A stretch of DNA of 64,000 nt from CAXQZU01 sp964228555 (GTDB lineage Bacteria; Planctomycetota; PLA2; JAEUHO01): assembly GCA_964228555.1 (NCBI GenBank), contig CAXQZU010000024.1, positions 38,650 to 102,649 of the forward strand, read 5' to 3'. Each line of letters begins with the position of its first letter. Positions within the stretch are counted from its first letter, which is position 1. A model generated the notes under the pieces. It saw only the letters and a program-made list of their open reading frames with translations. It was not told the origin of the DNA and did no database searches. The translations under genes and the position numbers were made by a program. Below, piece after piece: positions 16,726 through 26,300 of this stretch.

Positions 16726-17778
16726 TCAGCCACGCAGCAGGGCACCGGGCATCGAGGCCAGCAGCGTGGGATGGGCCTCGCAGGGCGACCAGCACCCGGG
16801 ACAGGCGTCCCGGGCGATCACCTCGCGGGCCTGCGCCGCCTCCTCGCCATCGAGGATCTGGGCCAGGGAGCGCTCCCGCAAGCTGCCCAGCCGGCGGTCG
16901 TACACCGTGCAGGGGTAGACCTCGCCGCGGGCGCTGACGAACACGCTGGCCGATCCCGAGCGGCAGGGCACCGGGCTGCGGCCGCGCACCAGCCAGTCGG
17001 GCACGCGCCGCAGGTAGGCCGCCTCGAGCAGGTCCTGCGGGGCCGCCGAGGCCTCGCGCCGCCGCAAGGACTCGCGCACCAGCGGCGGCAGGCCCCGCGG
17101 CGGGCGCAAGCCCGTGGAGACGTTGTCGTAGTAATGCGCACTGGTCGTGAGCACGTTCACGTGCAGGTCCTCGAGCGTGGTGCCCGGCACCCGTGCGGCC
17201 ACGGCGTCCAAGGCTTCCTCCACGTGGTCCTCGTTGTCCGCATGCAACGTGAGCCCGAGGTAGGCGCGCACGCCGGGCATGGCGCGCAGGCCGGCCCAGG
17301 TCCGGCACATCGCCTCGAAGGCGCCGGCACGCCCGCGCAGCCGGTCGTGCAGGGCCGGAGGGCCCTCGAGGCTCACGCTCACGAACACGCGCGGCACGCG
17401 CAGCCGCGCGATGCGCTCCGTTCCCGCCAGGATGCGGTCGGTTCGCTGGCCCGTGGTGGGCCAGTCCAGCACGGCCAGTCGCGGCAGCGCCGCCACGGCC
17501 GCCTCGACCAGCTCCACGAAGTCCTCGCGCAGGAAGGGCTCGCCGCCCGTGAGGTTGAGCCAGCGCACCCACGGCGACCCGGCCAGGGCCTGCCCCACCT
17601 CCGCCGGCGTGAGCTCGTCACCCTTGGGCTTGCGCCAGATGAAGCAGGCCTCGCAGCGGCAGTCGCAACGGTCCGTCACCGACAGGATCACCTTGAAGGG
17701 GCGGGTGCTGCCCAGCCGCACCTCCATGGCGCGACGGGCCAGGCCTGCGTAGCGGGCGAGGGCGCCGACGCCGCTCAC
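16726..17778 (-). CDS. Radical SAM/SPASM-type enzyme C of the glycan operon
   Basis: 350 residues from GTG 17778, which overlaps the stop of the TMTC-like gene as GTGA. The radical SAM cluster motif is C38-x3-C42-x2-C45 (within DRCDCRCEAC), followed by NLTGGEPFLR, the SAM-binding GGEP motif. The C-terminal SPASM-like region has CRSGSASVFVSARGEVYPC and CPGCWSPC, providing ligands for a second Fe-S cluster. It should make a 5'-deoxyadenosyl radical to modify a substrate in the cytoplasm; the substrate is unknown. It is the last gene of the operon and one of three such enzymes in it. Confidence 0.88.
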   Translation of the reverse strand: MSGVGALARYAGLARRAMEVRLGSTRPFKVILSVTDRCDCRCEACFIWRKPKGDELTPAEVGQALAGSPWVRWLNLTGGEPFLREDFVELVEAAVAALPRLAVLDWPTTGQRTDRILAGTERIARLRVPRVFVSVSLEGPPALHDRLRGRAGAFEAMCRTWAGLRAMPGVRAYLGLTLHADNEDHVEEALDAVAARVPGTTLEDLHVNVLTTSAHYYDNVSTGLRPPRGLPPLVRESLRRREASAAPQDLLEAAYLRRVPDWLVRGRSPVPCRSGSASVFVSARGEVYPCTVYDRRLGSLRERSLAQILDGEEAAQAREVIARDACPGCWSPCEAHPTLLASMPGALLRG

Positions 17779-19832
17779 CGCACGTCGCCCAGCAGGCGCC
17801 GGGCCTGCGCCTCGCGCCGCAGCGGCTCGGCCGCGGCCGCGCGACCCGTGCCCTCCAGCAGCTCGGCATGCAGCAGGAGCAAGTCCAGCGCGCGCCGGGC
17901 GCCGCGCTGCCGCTCGCGTGCACTGGCCCCCTCGCGCGCCAGCCGCTCGTGAGCCTCGCGCAGCGCCATGAGCGGCGCCTCCAGGGCACGGCGCAGCGGC
18001 TCGTCGCCCTGCCCGGGATCGAGCCCGGCGTCGCGCAGCACGGCAGCCCGCTGCTGCTGGCGACGCGCCCGCTCCTCGCCGCTCCAGCGGCCGGGGGGCG
18101 TGCTGGCGGCCATCCACGCGAGGAACCAGCGGCAGGTGCGCTGGTCCAGCCCCGCCCGTGCCTCCACCTCGTCGCGCCGCGAGGGGTCCACGCCATCGGC
18201 GCGGATCAGGAGGTCGTTGGCCTGCTTCGCCTCCGACAGGTCGCCCAGGTCCAGCGTGGCGTCGCGCAGCATCACCAGCGCCTCCACCTCCATCGCCCGC
18301 GAGCCGCGGCCCGCCTCGTAGCCGACCTCGGCCCAGCAGGCCAGCGCGCTCTTGACCATGGCCACCTGCAGGGCCTGCGTGCTGCTGCGAGCCTGCGCCA
18401 GCGTGCTGTTCTGGACGGCCGGGTCGCTGCTCACCAGGGTGCGCGCCAGGCTGCCCATGTGCTCGGCGAGGCGCAGGCGTGCCTTCCCGTCGAAGGGCTG
18501 GAACTGGAGGTAGGAGAGGTAGGCGCGCTCTCCCGCCGCGAAGCGGCCCTGCTGGAACAGCCCGTACCCCAATCCCTCGTAGGCGCGCGCATTGGACGGG
18601 CGGTCGCGGCGCACGGCGTCCCACAGGCTTGCCTCGTCTTGCCAGGCCTGCGTGCGCGCGTGCGCCAGCACGCCCCACCATGCCAGCACGCCGGCGCCGG
18701 CGACGAGGGCCAGCGCCCGCGCCCGCGTGGTGCCCAGCCAGCAGGCCAGCGCCACCATGGAGGCCACCAGGCAGGGCAGGACGGGATAGAGGAAGCGCTC
18801 GGCCGCCAGCGTCTTGAGCGGGACGAACACCTGGGCTACCGGCACCAGCGCGGCCAGCGCGCCCGCGGCCCACCACAGGGCCCATGCAGGGCGGCGACCG
18901 CGCAGCGCACGCAGCGACACCAGCACCAAGGACAGCAGCACGCCCGCGCCCAGCACCACCCCCGGCTCGCCCCACGACAGGGGCACGGGAAGGTCCGCCT
19001 CGAAGGCGAAGCCCAGCGGCCAGAGCAAGGACCCCGCGTACCAGGCCAGCGCGGCCAGGAAGGCGCGCACGCGCGTCGCGAGGTCGATGGCGGGCCCCGC
19101 CACCTGCGCCAGCTCGCCGGGCAGCACCTGCGCGCGCGCCCCGAGGTAGGCCGCCACGACCAGCGCCAGCACGCCCGTGCGAAGCCAGGTGAGGCGGCGT
19201 GGCGGCGCCAGCGAGGGATCGCGCGCGAGGTCGCGCAGCAGCAGCAGGCCCGGCAGCACCACCGCCGACTCCTTGGCAAGGCAGGCCAGGGCGCCCAGCG
19301 CGGCGCCCCCCAGCGTGCGCCCGAGGCCGGGCGACTCGAGCACGCACAGCGCCAGCAGCATCAGCGTGACAGCCAGCAGGTCGCCCTGCGCCGACACCCA
19401 CGCCACGCTCTCCACCCCCACCGGGTGCACTGCGAAGGCCAGCGCACCCACGAGGCAGGGCAGCCCCAGCCCCCCGAGCAGCAAGGCCAGCACGCGCAGC
19501 ACGAGCAGGCCGTTGAGCAGGTGCAGGCACAGGCTCACCGCGTGCCAGCCGGCCGGGTCCAGGCCGAAGGCGGCCCGCTGGGCCGCGAACCAGAGGGTGC
19601 GCAGCGGACGCCAGATGTCGGCCACGATGCCGGCGCCCTCCGGGCCCAGTCCCGTGCCGGCCGAGGCGGTGGCGGGATCGAGCAGCAAGCGCGAGGCCGG
19701 CGCATCCTCGAGGGCATCGTTGGCCACGATGAAGCGCAGGTCGTCGTAGACGAACTCGGCCCAGAGCGCGGGTGCGTGGACCAGCAGCGTGGCCGCGGCC
19801 ACCAGCAGCATGAACCACCAGGCGCGGCTCAT
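17775..19832 (-). CDS. TMTC-like multi-spanning membrane protein with TPR-like C-terminus (candidate GT-C glycosyltransferase)
   Basis: 685 residues from ATG 19832; both ends overlap neighbours by four bases. Residues 1-400 hold about nine to eleven membrane helices. The first loop has AEFVYDDLRFIVANDAL, the YDD/acidic motif of TMTC and related GT-C enzymes that transfer sugar from a lipid carrier, and VHPVGVESVAWVSAQGD is also typical. Residues about 425-685 are helical, beginning SNARAYEGLGYGLFQQGRFAAGERAYLSYLQ, a TPR unit for substrate binding on the outer face. Likely job: membrane glycosyl transfer to protein or glycan, working with the GT9 enzyme encoded just upstream. Confidence 0.72.
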   Translation of the reverse strand: MSRAWWFMLLVAAATLLVHAPALWAEFVYDDLRFIVANDALEDAPASRLLLDPATASAGTGLGPEGAGIVADIWRPLRTLWFAAQRAAFGLDPAGWHAVSLCLHLLNGLLVLRVLALLLGGLGLPCLVGALAFAVHPVGVESVAWVSAQGDLLAVTLMLLALCVLESPGLGRTLGGAALGALACLAKESAVVLPGLLLLRDLARDPSLAPPRRLTWLRTGVLALVVAAYLGARAQVLPGELAQVAGPAIDLATRVRAFLAALAWYAGSLLWPLGFAFEADLPVPLSWGEPGVVLGAGVLLSLVLVSLRALRGRRPAWALWWAAGALAALVPVAQVFVPLKTLAAERFLYPVLPCLVASMVALACWLGTTRARALALVAGAGVLAWWGVLAHARTQAWQDEASLWDAVRRDRPSNARAYEGLGYGLFQQGRFAAGERAYLSYLQFQPFDGKARLRLAEHMGSLARTLVSSDPAVQNSTLAQARSSTQALQVAMVKSALACWAEVGYEAGRGSRAMEVEALVMLRDATLDLGDLSEAKQANDLLIRADGVDPSRRDEVEARAGLDQRTCRWFLAWMAASTPPGRWSGEERARRQQQRAAVLRDAGLDPGQGDEPLRRALEAPLMALREAHERLAREGASARERQRGARRALDLLLLHAELLEGTGRAAAAEPLRREAQARRLLGDVR

Positions 19833-21004
19833 GCGCCCGCCCCTCCCGATGCAGCGTGCGCGGTGCCGTGCTGGCGCGCGAGACGACGCGCGGCCTCGGC
19901 GACCTCCCCCACCGGGATGGAGGCCATGCACGTGAAGATGCGGCAGCGGCTGCTGCGGTGGCTGTCAGCCGTCAGGCACGGACTGCAGGGCAGCGCGCGG
20001 TAGAAGGCTCGCGAGCCCGGGGCCAGGGGGCCGTAGAGGCGTGGCGTGTTGGGGCCGTAGAGGGCCAGCGTGCTCACCCCCAGGGCGGACGCGAGGTGCA
20101 CCGGGCCGGTGTCGTTGCTGGCCAGCAGCCGCGCCCGGGCCACGAGCGCCACGAGGCCCTCGAGGCCCAGCAGGCCGGCCACGCTGCGCACGTCCGCGCC
20201 GGCCGCCGCGGCCACGCGCTGGCACAGGGCGGCCTCGCTCGCATCGCCGGTCACCAGCACGCACAGGCCCTCGCCGGCGAGGGTGCGGGCCACGGCCGCG
20301 AAGCCCGCTTCAGACCAGCGCCGGCCCGGGAAGTTGTCGCCGCTGCCGGGATGGACCAGGGCCAGGCCCTGCGCCGCGGGAAGCCCGAGGGCCTCCACCT
20401 GCGCACGGCCTGCCGCGCTGGGCTGGAGATGGCCGGGCTCGTAGGGCCCGGGCAGCACGCCCGCGGCCTCGGCCAGGTCGCGGAAGGAGCGCGCGACATG
20501 GGCCTCGCCCCGCATGGGCACGGTGACCGTGTAGAGGCGGTCGCGGGCGCGGCCGGCGCGCGCGAAGCCCACCCGCTGGGCGGCGCGGCCCAGCCGGGCC
20601 ACCAGCGCGCCGGCGTGCGCGAAGGGCTCGAAGTCCAGGGCGAGGTCGGGCGGGTCGCGCCGCAGGCGCCATGCCGCGCGCGCGAGGTCGAGGGCCGCAG
20701 CGGCCAGCGGGGCCGGCCTCACCAGCAGCACCTCGTCGGCGAGGTCCTCCACGAGCGGCCGGTTGCCGGCCAGCGTGAGCACGGTGAGGCGCGCCGATGG
20801 ATGGCGCTCGCGCAGGTCGCGCACGACCGGGCGCAGCAGCGCCCAGTTGCCCACGCCCCACAGCTTGATGACCAGCAGTCGCCGCACCTCTTCCACCGGT
20901 GCTGGCGTGCGCACGGCCTCGCACAGCCCGTCCCACGCACCCAGGCCGCGCGCCCACGCGGCCCCCACCCACCGGTCCAGCCGCTTGGCCAGCGTGATGC
21001 TCAC
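19829..21004 (-). CDS. GT9-family glycosyltransferase (heptosyltransferase-like)
   Basis: 391 residues from GTG 21004, which overlaps the upstream radical SAM stop (GTGA). It has the two-Rossmann GT-B fold of ADP-heptose:LPS heptosyltransferases: LLVIKLWGVGNWALLRPVVRDLRERHP near the start, then LVHPGSGDNFPGRRWSEAGFAAVA and LLASNDTGPVHLASALGVSTLALYGPNTPRLYGP in the nucleotide-sugar half. A Cys-containing tail (ALPCSPCL, CRIFTC) is common in this subgroup. It would act in the cytoplasm on a lipid-linked acceptor. Donor and acceptor cannot be read from the sequence; LPS core is possible but unproven. Confidence 0.88.
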   Translation of the reverse strand: MSITLAKRLDRWVGAAWARGLGAWDGLCEAVRTPAPVEEVRRLLVIKLWGVGNWALLRPVVRDLRERHPSARLTVLTLAGNRPLVEDLADEVLLVRPAPLAAAALDLARAAWRLRRDPPDLALDFEPFAHAGALVARLGRAAQRVGFARAGRARDRLYTVTVPMRGEAHVARSFRDLAEAAGVLPGPYEPGHLQPSAAGRAQVEALGLPAAQGLALVHPGSGDNFPGRRWSEAGFAAVARTLAGEGLCVLVTGDASEAALCQRVAAAAGADVRSVAGLLGLEGLVALVARARLLASNDTGPVHLASALGVSTLALYGPNTPRLYGPLAPGSRAFYRALPCSPCLTADSHRSSRCRIFTCMASIPVGEVAEAARRLARQHGTAHAASGGAGA

Positions 21005-22092
21005 GCGGAGGCCCCGCTGCGCACGGCCGGCTGGGGCAGGGCCAGGCTCATCTCGGCGTGGCAGTTCCACAGGCAGTCACGGCAGCCGGCCAGGCGCGCG
21101 CGCTGGGCCGCGTAGGCCTCCGAGCGCCACAGGCGGGCCAGCGGCAGGCGCCCCACGGCCTGCTTGCGCTCCATGAAGGGGAAGCAGGGATAGACCTCGC
21201 CGTAGCAGTCCACGACGACGCTGGTCCAGGGCGCGTAGCACGCCAGCGGCGAGGGCTCTCCGCGCAAGGCGCGCGGGATGAGGTCGAGGTAGGCCAGGCT
21301 GTTGTCGACCACGCCCTCGCCGTGCCGCGCGCGCAGCAGGGCCATGGCCCCTGCCACCTCCCCGGCCTGCGTGGGCGGCTCGCCCTGGCCGAAGTCGTGA
21401 ACCGGCAGCACCCCCACGCGGTCGGCGCCTGCCGCCAGCGCCGCCTCCACCACGGCACCCAGCCGCCCGAGGTTGTGCGCCGTGAGCACGGTCACGGCGG
21501 TGAGGCGCGGGCCGCCCCGGGCCGGCCGCGCACGGCGCAAGGCCTGCAGGCCGTCCACGGCCGCCTTGAAGGCCCCGGGCCGACCCCGGGCTGCGTCATG
21601 GGTGGCCGCATCCGGGCCGTCGAGCGAGATGTTCACCGAGCGCAGGCCCGTGGCCAGCAGCTCACGCGCCCGCTCCGCCACCCACAGGCCGTCGGTGTTG
21701 AGGTGGGCGTGCATGCCCAGCCGGCTCGCCGCACGCAGCAGCAGCGGCAGGTCCTCGCGCAGCATGGGCTCGCCGCCCGTGAAGCCGATGCCGGCCGTGC
21801 CGATGGCCTTGAAGTCGCGCAGCACGTCCAGCCACGCGCGCGTGCCCAGCTCCTGCTCCCCCGCCCGACGCCGGGCCGCCGCGCGAGCGGGCAGGTCGCA
21901 CACGCGGCAGCGCAGGTCGCACCGGTACGTGACCAGTGCGGTGCCCAGCGCGGGGCCCACGAGCGCACGGCCGCTGCGCCGGGCCAGTGCCGAGCCCAGC
22001 CAGCGCCAGCCTAGGTCAAGGACGCCGGCCAGGTTGCCCGCGGCCAGCCGCTGGCCCACCACGTCCAGGTACTGGCGACGCAGGCCCCTCAA
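21001..22092 (-). CDS. Radical SAM/SPASM-type enzyme B of the glycan operon
   Basis: 363 residues from TTG 22092, chosen because it overlaps the preceding TGA (TTGA) and the protein is colinear from there. The cluster motif is C58-x3-C62-x2-C65 (YRCDLRCRVC), with GFTGGEPMLREDLP and SVNISLDGPDAATHD as the next strands of the radical SAM barrel. The SPASM-like end has CYAPWTSVVVDCYGEVYPCFPF and GCRDCLWNCH. The family includes enzymes that modify peptides, sugars and lipids, so the substrate is open. It is sandwiched between another radical SAM enzyme and the GT9 gene with no spacer. Confidence 0.88.
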   Translation of the reverse strand: MRGLRRQYLDVVGQRLAAGNLAGVLDLGWRWLGSALARRSGRALVGPALGTALVTYRCDLRCRVCDLPARAAARRRAGEQELGTRAWLDVLRDFKAIGTAGIGFTGGEPMLREDLPLLLRAASRLGMHAHLNTDGLWVAERARELLATGLRSVNISLDGPDAATHDAARGRPGAFKAAVDGLQALRRARPARGGPRLTAVTVLTAHNLGRLGAVVEAALAAGADRVGVLPVHDFGQGEPPTQAGEVAGAMALLRARHGEGVVDNSLAYLDLIPRALRGEPSPLACYAPWTSVVVDCYGEVYPCFPFMERKQAVGRLPLARLWRSEAYAAQRARLAGCRDCLWNCHAEMSLALPQPAVRSGASA

Positions 22093-23216
22093 GACCGCAC
22101 CGCACCCGGCACGGCCCTGTGCACGGCCTCGCCCAGCGGGCCCGCCTCACCCTGCGCACGCGCCGGGCCGGAGGCCTTGCCCATCAGGTGCGGAGCGCTG
22201 GCCGACGCCTCCTCGCGGCGCGAGAAGCGCGGTGCGGCTGCATCGGTGGGGTACTCCGTGCAGCCCGCGCACAGCGGGGGCAGGTCCCCCGAGGCGTGCG
22301 CCGCGCGCAGGGCCTGCATGGCCGGGCCGTTCCAGAGGTCTTGCACCCGGTCCCGCTCCACGTGGCCCACGGCCAGCACGCCATCGTGGTCGACGCAGCA
22401 GACCGTCACGCGCCCGTCCTGGAGCACCACGAGGCCCCCGCGCCACGGCTCTCGACAACGCGTGCGGCGCGGTCCACGCGTGAGCAGCGGGATGGCCTGC
22501 ACGCGATCGGCCCGGCCAGCCCACCGCTGGGCGACCGTGCCCACGGCCGCCTCCGTCTCCGGCGCCACCACCACGGAGACGTCCACGGCGGTGGCACTGT
22601 GGCGGGCGTCACGTGCCTCCACGAGGCGCTGGAGTCCTTCCTCCGTGCGCGCCAGCGGCACGCCGCGCACGGCCTGGTGGGTCGTGGCATCGCCATCGAT
22701 GGAGACCGTGACGCGATCGAGGCCCGCGTCCAGCAACCCCGTCACGCGACGCTCGTCCAGCAGCGTCCCGTTCGTCGTCACCAGCGTGCGCGCCCCGTGC
22801 GCACGGGCTGCCAAGGCGAGGTCCACGAAGCGCGGGTGCAGCAGGGGCTCGCCCCACTGGAACAACAGGACGAACTCCAGTCGCCCTGCGCCCGCCAGGG
22901 CGCGCTGGAATGTCGCCTCCGGCATCAGCCCGCGGGGCCGGGCCAGCAGCCCGTTGCCCGTGGGACAGAACGTGCAGTGCAGGTTGCAGGCGCTGGCCAG
23001 CTCGAGGTTGAGCGACAGCAAGGGCCCGGCTCGCCGCCGGCCCCGTCGGTAGGCCAGCTCGTTGCGCACGCCTCCCCACACCGCCCGCCACGAGCGATAG
23101 CGGATGGCAATGGGCTCGCCGAGGTCCGCGCGGCGCAGGTACGCCCGCGAGACGACCCAGCCCAGCAGGCGGGACCACCACGGCAGCCGACGAGGCGAGC
23201 GGGCAGGCACGTTCAC
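22089..23216 (-). CDS. Radical SAM/SPASM-type enzyme A of the glycan operon
   Basis: 375 residues from GTG 23216, the first gene of the five-gene operon. The motif C77-x3-C81-x2-C84 lies in ASACNLHCTFCPTGN, followed by FQWGEPLLHP (GGEP-like, with W for the first G) and RVTVSIDGDATTHQAVRG. The C-terminal half has CREPWRGGLVVLQDGRVTVCC and LCAGCTEYP, SPASM-like ligands. The N-terminal 65 residues are basic with a hydrophobic patch and may bind membrane or nucleic acid. The substrate is unknown. The three radical SAM proteins are clearly related but differ at their ends, so they may act one after another. Confidence 0.87.
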   Translation of the reverse strand: MNVPARSPRRLPWWSRLLGWVVSRAYLRRADLGEPIAIRYRSWRAVWGGVRNELAYRRGRRRAGPLLSLNLELASACNLHCTFCPTGNGLLARPRGLMPEATFQRALAGAGRLEFVLLFQWGEPLLHPRFVDLALAARAHGARTLVTTNGTLLDERRVTGLLDAGLDRVTVSIDGDATTHQAVRGVPLARTEEGLQRLVEARDARHSATAVDVSVVVAPETEAAVGTVAQRWAGRADRVQAIPLLTRGPRRTRCREPWRGGLVVLQDGRVTVCCVDHDGVLAVGHVERDRVQDLWNGPAMQALRAAHASGDLPPLCAGCTEYPTDAAAPRFSRREEASASAPHLMGKASGPARAQGEAGPLGEAVHRAVPGAVRS

Positions 23217-23269
23217 GACCCCAAGGGTCCAGGTCGCGGCCCGCCGCCCGCCGGTGCGCGCGCAGGGCG

Positions 23270-23298
23270 GCCGGGGCGGGCCTTCGCCCGGCCCCGGC
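23270..23298 (-). terminator. Terminator-like hairpin after the first lipoprotein gene
   Basis: GCCGGGGCGGGC and GCCCGGCCCCGGC pair over 12 positions with one bulged base around a CTTC loop. It starts 7 bases after the lipoprotein stop (23305) and ends before the radical SAM operon start, so it separates the two transcription units. Confidence 0.55.
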
Positions 23299-23304
23299 TC
23301 GCCA

Positions 23305-26300
23305 TCACTTCACCAGCGGGATGGTGAGGTCGAGCAGGGCCGGCATCGGCAGCGCCGACAGTCCCGAGCCCGGATAGCCGTCGCGCACGAAGAAGCGCGC
23401 GCGCCAGCGGAAGAAGCGGCGCCCGTCGGCCGAGTTGATGTCCGGGTTCCACTGCGTGGCACCCACCGCCGTGCTCGGCGGGAAGCCGCCGCCCGGTGCA
23501 GGGAACAGGTCGTCCGCGCCCTGGTACTCCAGCACGAAGTGGAAGTCGCCAGAGGGGTCGAACAGCAGGCCGCTCGTCGTGGTCAGGAAGTCGAAGTTGT
23601 CGGTGTGGAACGGCACCTGCGGCACGCCGCCCACCACCGGGGCCCAGTCCACGGTCGGCACGAACAGGTCGACCCAGGTCGACACGCCGGCGCTGGCCAG
23701 GTCGACCGTCGGACGCCAGGTCGAGACCGTGGCACCGGGGGTCATCGCAGCACTGTTCGTGGTCACGGTCGTGGCCGGACGGCCCATGTCCAGCAGGAGG
23801 ATGCGGCCCTCGGAGCCCGCGCCGCCCACCATGCCCGACACCGAGTTCGTGCCGCCCGCGCCACCCATGGCACTCAGCACCGCACCCGTCTGCAAGGTCA
23901 CGCCGCCCTCGCCCACGAGGCAGATCGCGCCGCCGGCGCCACCGCCGCCGGGGCCACCCTTGCCGCTGGGAGCGCCGGGCGAGGCCTTGAGGCCATCGTA
24001 GTAATCGCGAGTGGAGTCCGGGTTGCCCGTCGAAGGGTTGACGCCGGGCACGATGCGAAGGGCCGCCGCACCGTAGGTGCTGCCGCCATCCCCACCGTCG
24101 GCCAGGATCTGGCCGGCCGCACCCACCTCGACAAGGCCGCCGGCGATGACCCACAGGGCACCGCCACCGCCGCCACCGCCGCCCGCGGAGTCATCGCCAT
24201 TGTCCAGGGCGCTGTCGCCATCGTCGTCGGCCGAGCCACCACCCGCGCCGGGGCCGCCCGTGGTGCCCGCGTTGGGCTGGTAGCCGCGGTCCGGCTGGAA
24301 CGCCGTCAGGGGCAGCTCGAGCAGGCTGTTGCCGAACCCGTTGCCGGCGTTGCCCTGGCCCGAGCCATCGGCGAGGGTGCCGGTGCTGCCGACCGAGGCG
24401 TGGCCGCCACCGCCGCCACCAGCACCCTGCGCGTTCGTGCCCGCCAGGCCTGCGCCCTGGGACTCCTCGCCGAGCATGTTCTTGGCTCGCGCGCCGTCCT
24501 GGCCCTGGCTCTGGCCCGTGGTGCCCGAGGTGCTGGCCGTGAGGTTGGGGCCGCCACCGCGACCGCCCTGGCCACCTCCGGGGCCGGCCGAGCCGCCCGC
24601 GCCCCACGACTCCCGCGCTCCCTCGGCGGTGAACTTCGTGGAGCCGTCCGTGTCCGCCCCGAAGCCGCCGTCGCTGCCGCTGAGCAGGATCTGGCCGTCG
24701 ACGACAAAGTTGCCACGGCAGAGGATCAGCAACGGCTGGTTGCCCGTGGCCGTGAGGATGTCGCCGGCACGCAGGTGGAAGCTCTCGTACTCGTAGATGC
24801 CATCGCCATTGATGGAGGCACCGGGTCCGGGCGTGGTGCTCAGGGCCAGCACGTCGCCCGTGCCTGCCGTGAACGGGGCCACGCTGGTGTCGAGCACGCC
24901 GTCACCACCCGTGCCCAGGTAGGGCTTGTGGGTGGCCTTCAGGCGGCCGAGGCCCGAGTCGGCATCGGTGTTGACCTCGAGGCTGCGGATGTTGAGGAAG
25001 CGGTAGCCGTTGTTCCAGTTGGCCGTCGTGCTCTGGCCGCTGGCGAGGACGCCGCTGTAGGTCAACGTGTACGACGGCTGGGAGGCGCCGCCGGGGACGA
25101 TGCCCGCGATCGGGTCGAGCACGGTCGTGCTGCTGCCACGCTGGGTGAACACGCCCGGCTCCGTGTCCAGCGAGTCGAGGTCACCCCACTCGCCGAGGTT
25201 GGAGCCGAAGGTCTCGGCCAGGGCCGACGCCGTGTTGGGCAGCAGCAGGGTCTGGAAGTACATGCGCCAGCCGGCGGGCACGGCCGCGCCGAAGCCGGCG
25301 TCCAGCGCCTGGTAGACGGAACCCGTCAGGCTCGGATCGTCGTCGACGCGCAGGCGGTTCTGCGCCAGGTCACGCACGTTGGCCGTGGTGTTGACCATGT
25401 AGATGCCCTGCAGCACCGGGCCCGAGGGCACCAAGATGATCTGCGTGCTGCCCTGGCTCTGCACCAGCAGCGGCTTGTTCACCTGGATCTGTTCTGGGGG
25501 CGAGAGCGGCGTGCCGTCGAGCAGCGCCACGCGCCACAGCTGCAGGTTGATGGACTGCTTGGTGGTCGGCGTGTACGGCGTGACCGTCACCGGGTCCACC
25601 TGCTCGTTGATGGCCACCACGATGGCCGGGAGGTCCACGCGGCCGACGTTGTTGCTGCCGGCCGAGGGGGTCCCGACGGCGCGCTGGTCGTGCAGCGGCA
25701 CGCACAGCTCGGGGATCACGCGGGGCGCGCCCTCGTTCTCGTAGCACAGCAGGCGCGCGCCGGGACCCGAGAAGGTCTGCTGGCCGGCACCCGCGGGGTC
25801 ATTGATGTCGGGCGTGACGTACAGCGAGTTGTTGCGGTTCTGCAGGCAGCCGAAGTCGTCGCTGTTGCCGCCATCGCGGGGGTCGAGGCCGTGGACCAGG
25901 GGGCGGAAGGTCTCGACGAAGGCCGTGCGCGTGTTGAACAGGCGGCTGGCGACCACGGTGCGGAAGGTGTAGGTGTACGAGTTGCCCGAGTCGCTGATCT
26001 GGACCAGCGGCCGGCCGTCGGTGCTCTCGATGGTCACGAAGGCGTTGGGGAACACCGGGATCGTCACGCCGTACTCCGAGTCCCAGAGCAGGCCGCAGTC
26101 GGTGTAGTCGTCGAAGTTGGGCGACCGGGGGATCAGTGCCACCAGGTTGCCGTCAACGACCGTCTCCTCGAAGAACGCGGGCACCGAGGTGAACGGGGCG
26201 ACCACCTTCTGTCCCACCACGCGCAGGGAGTCGGGCGTGATGGAGTCGGCATCCACGTTCGTGCTGAAGGTGAACACCAGGGGCTGGTTGAGGGCCACGC

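Noticed and set aside
16661..23304. RiPP cluster (radical SAM enzymes modifying a small precursor peptide)
   Set aside because: The genes overlap and the gaps on both sides are under 90 bases, leaving no room for a precursor or leader peptide; there is no peptidase or exporter. A precursor outside the window remains possible.
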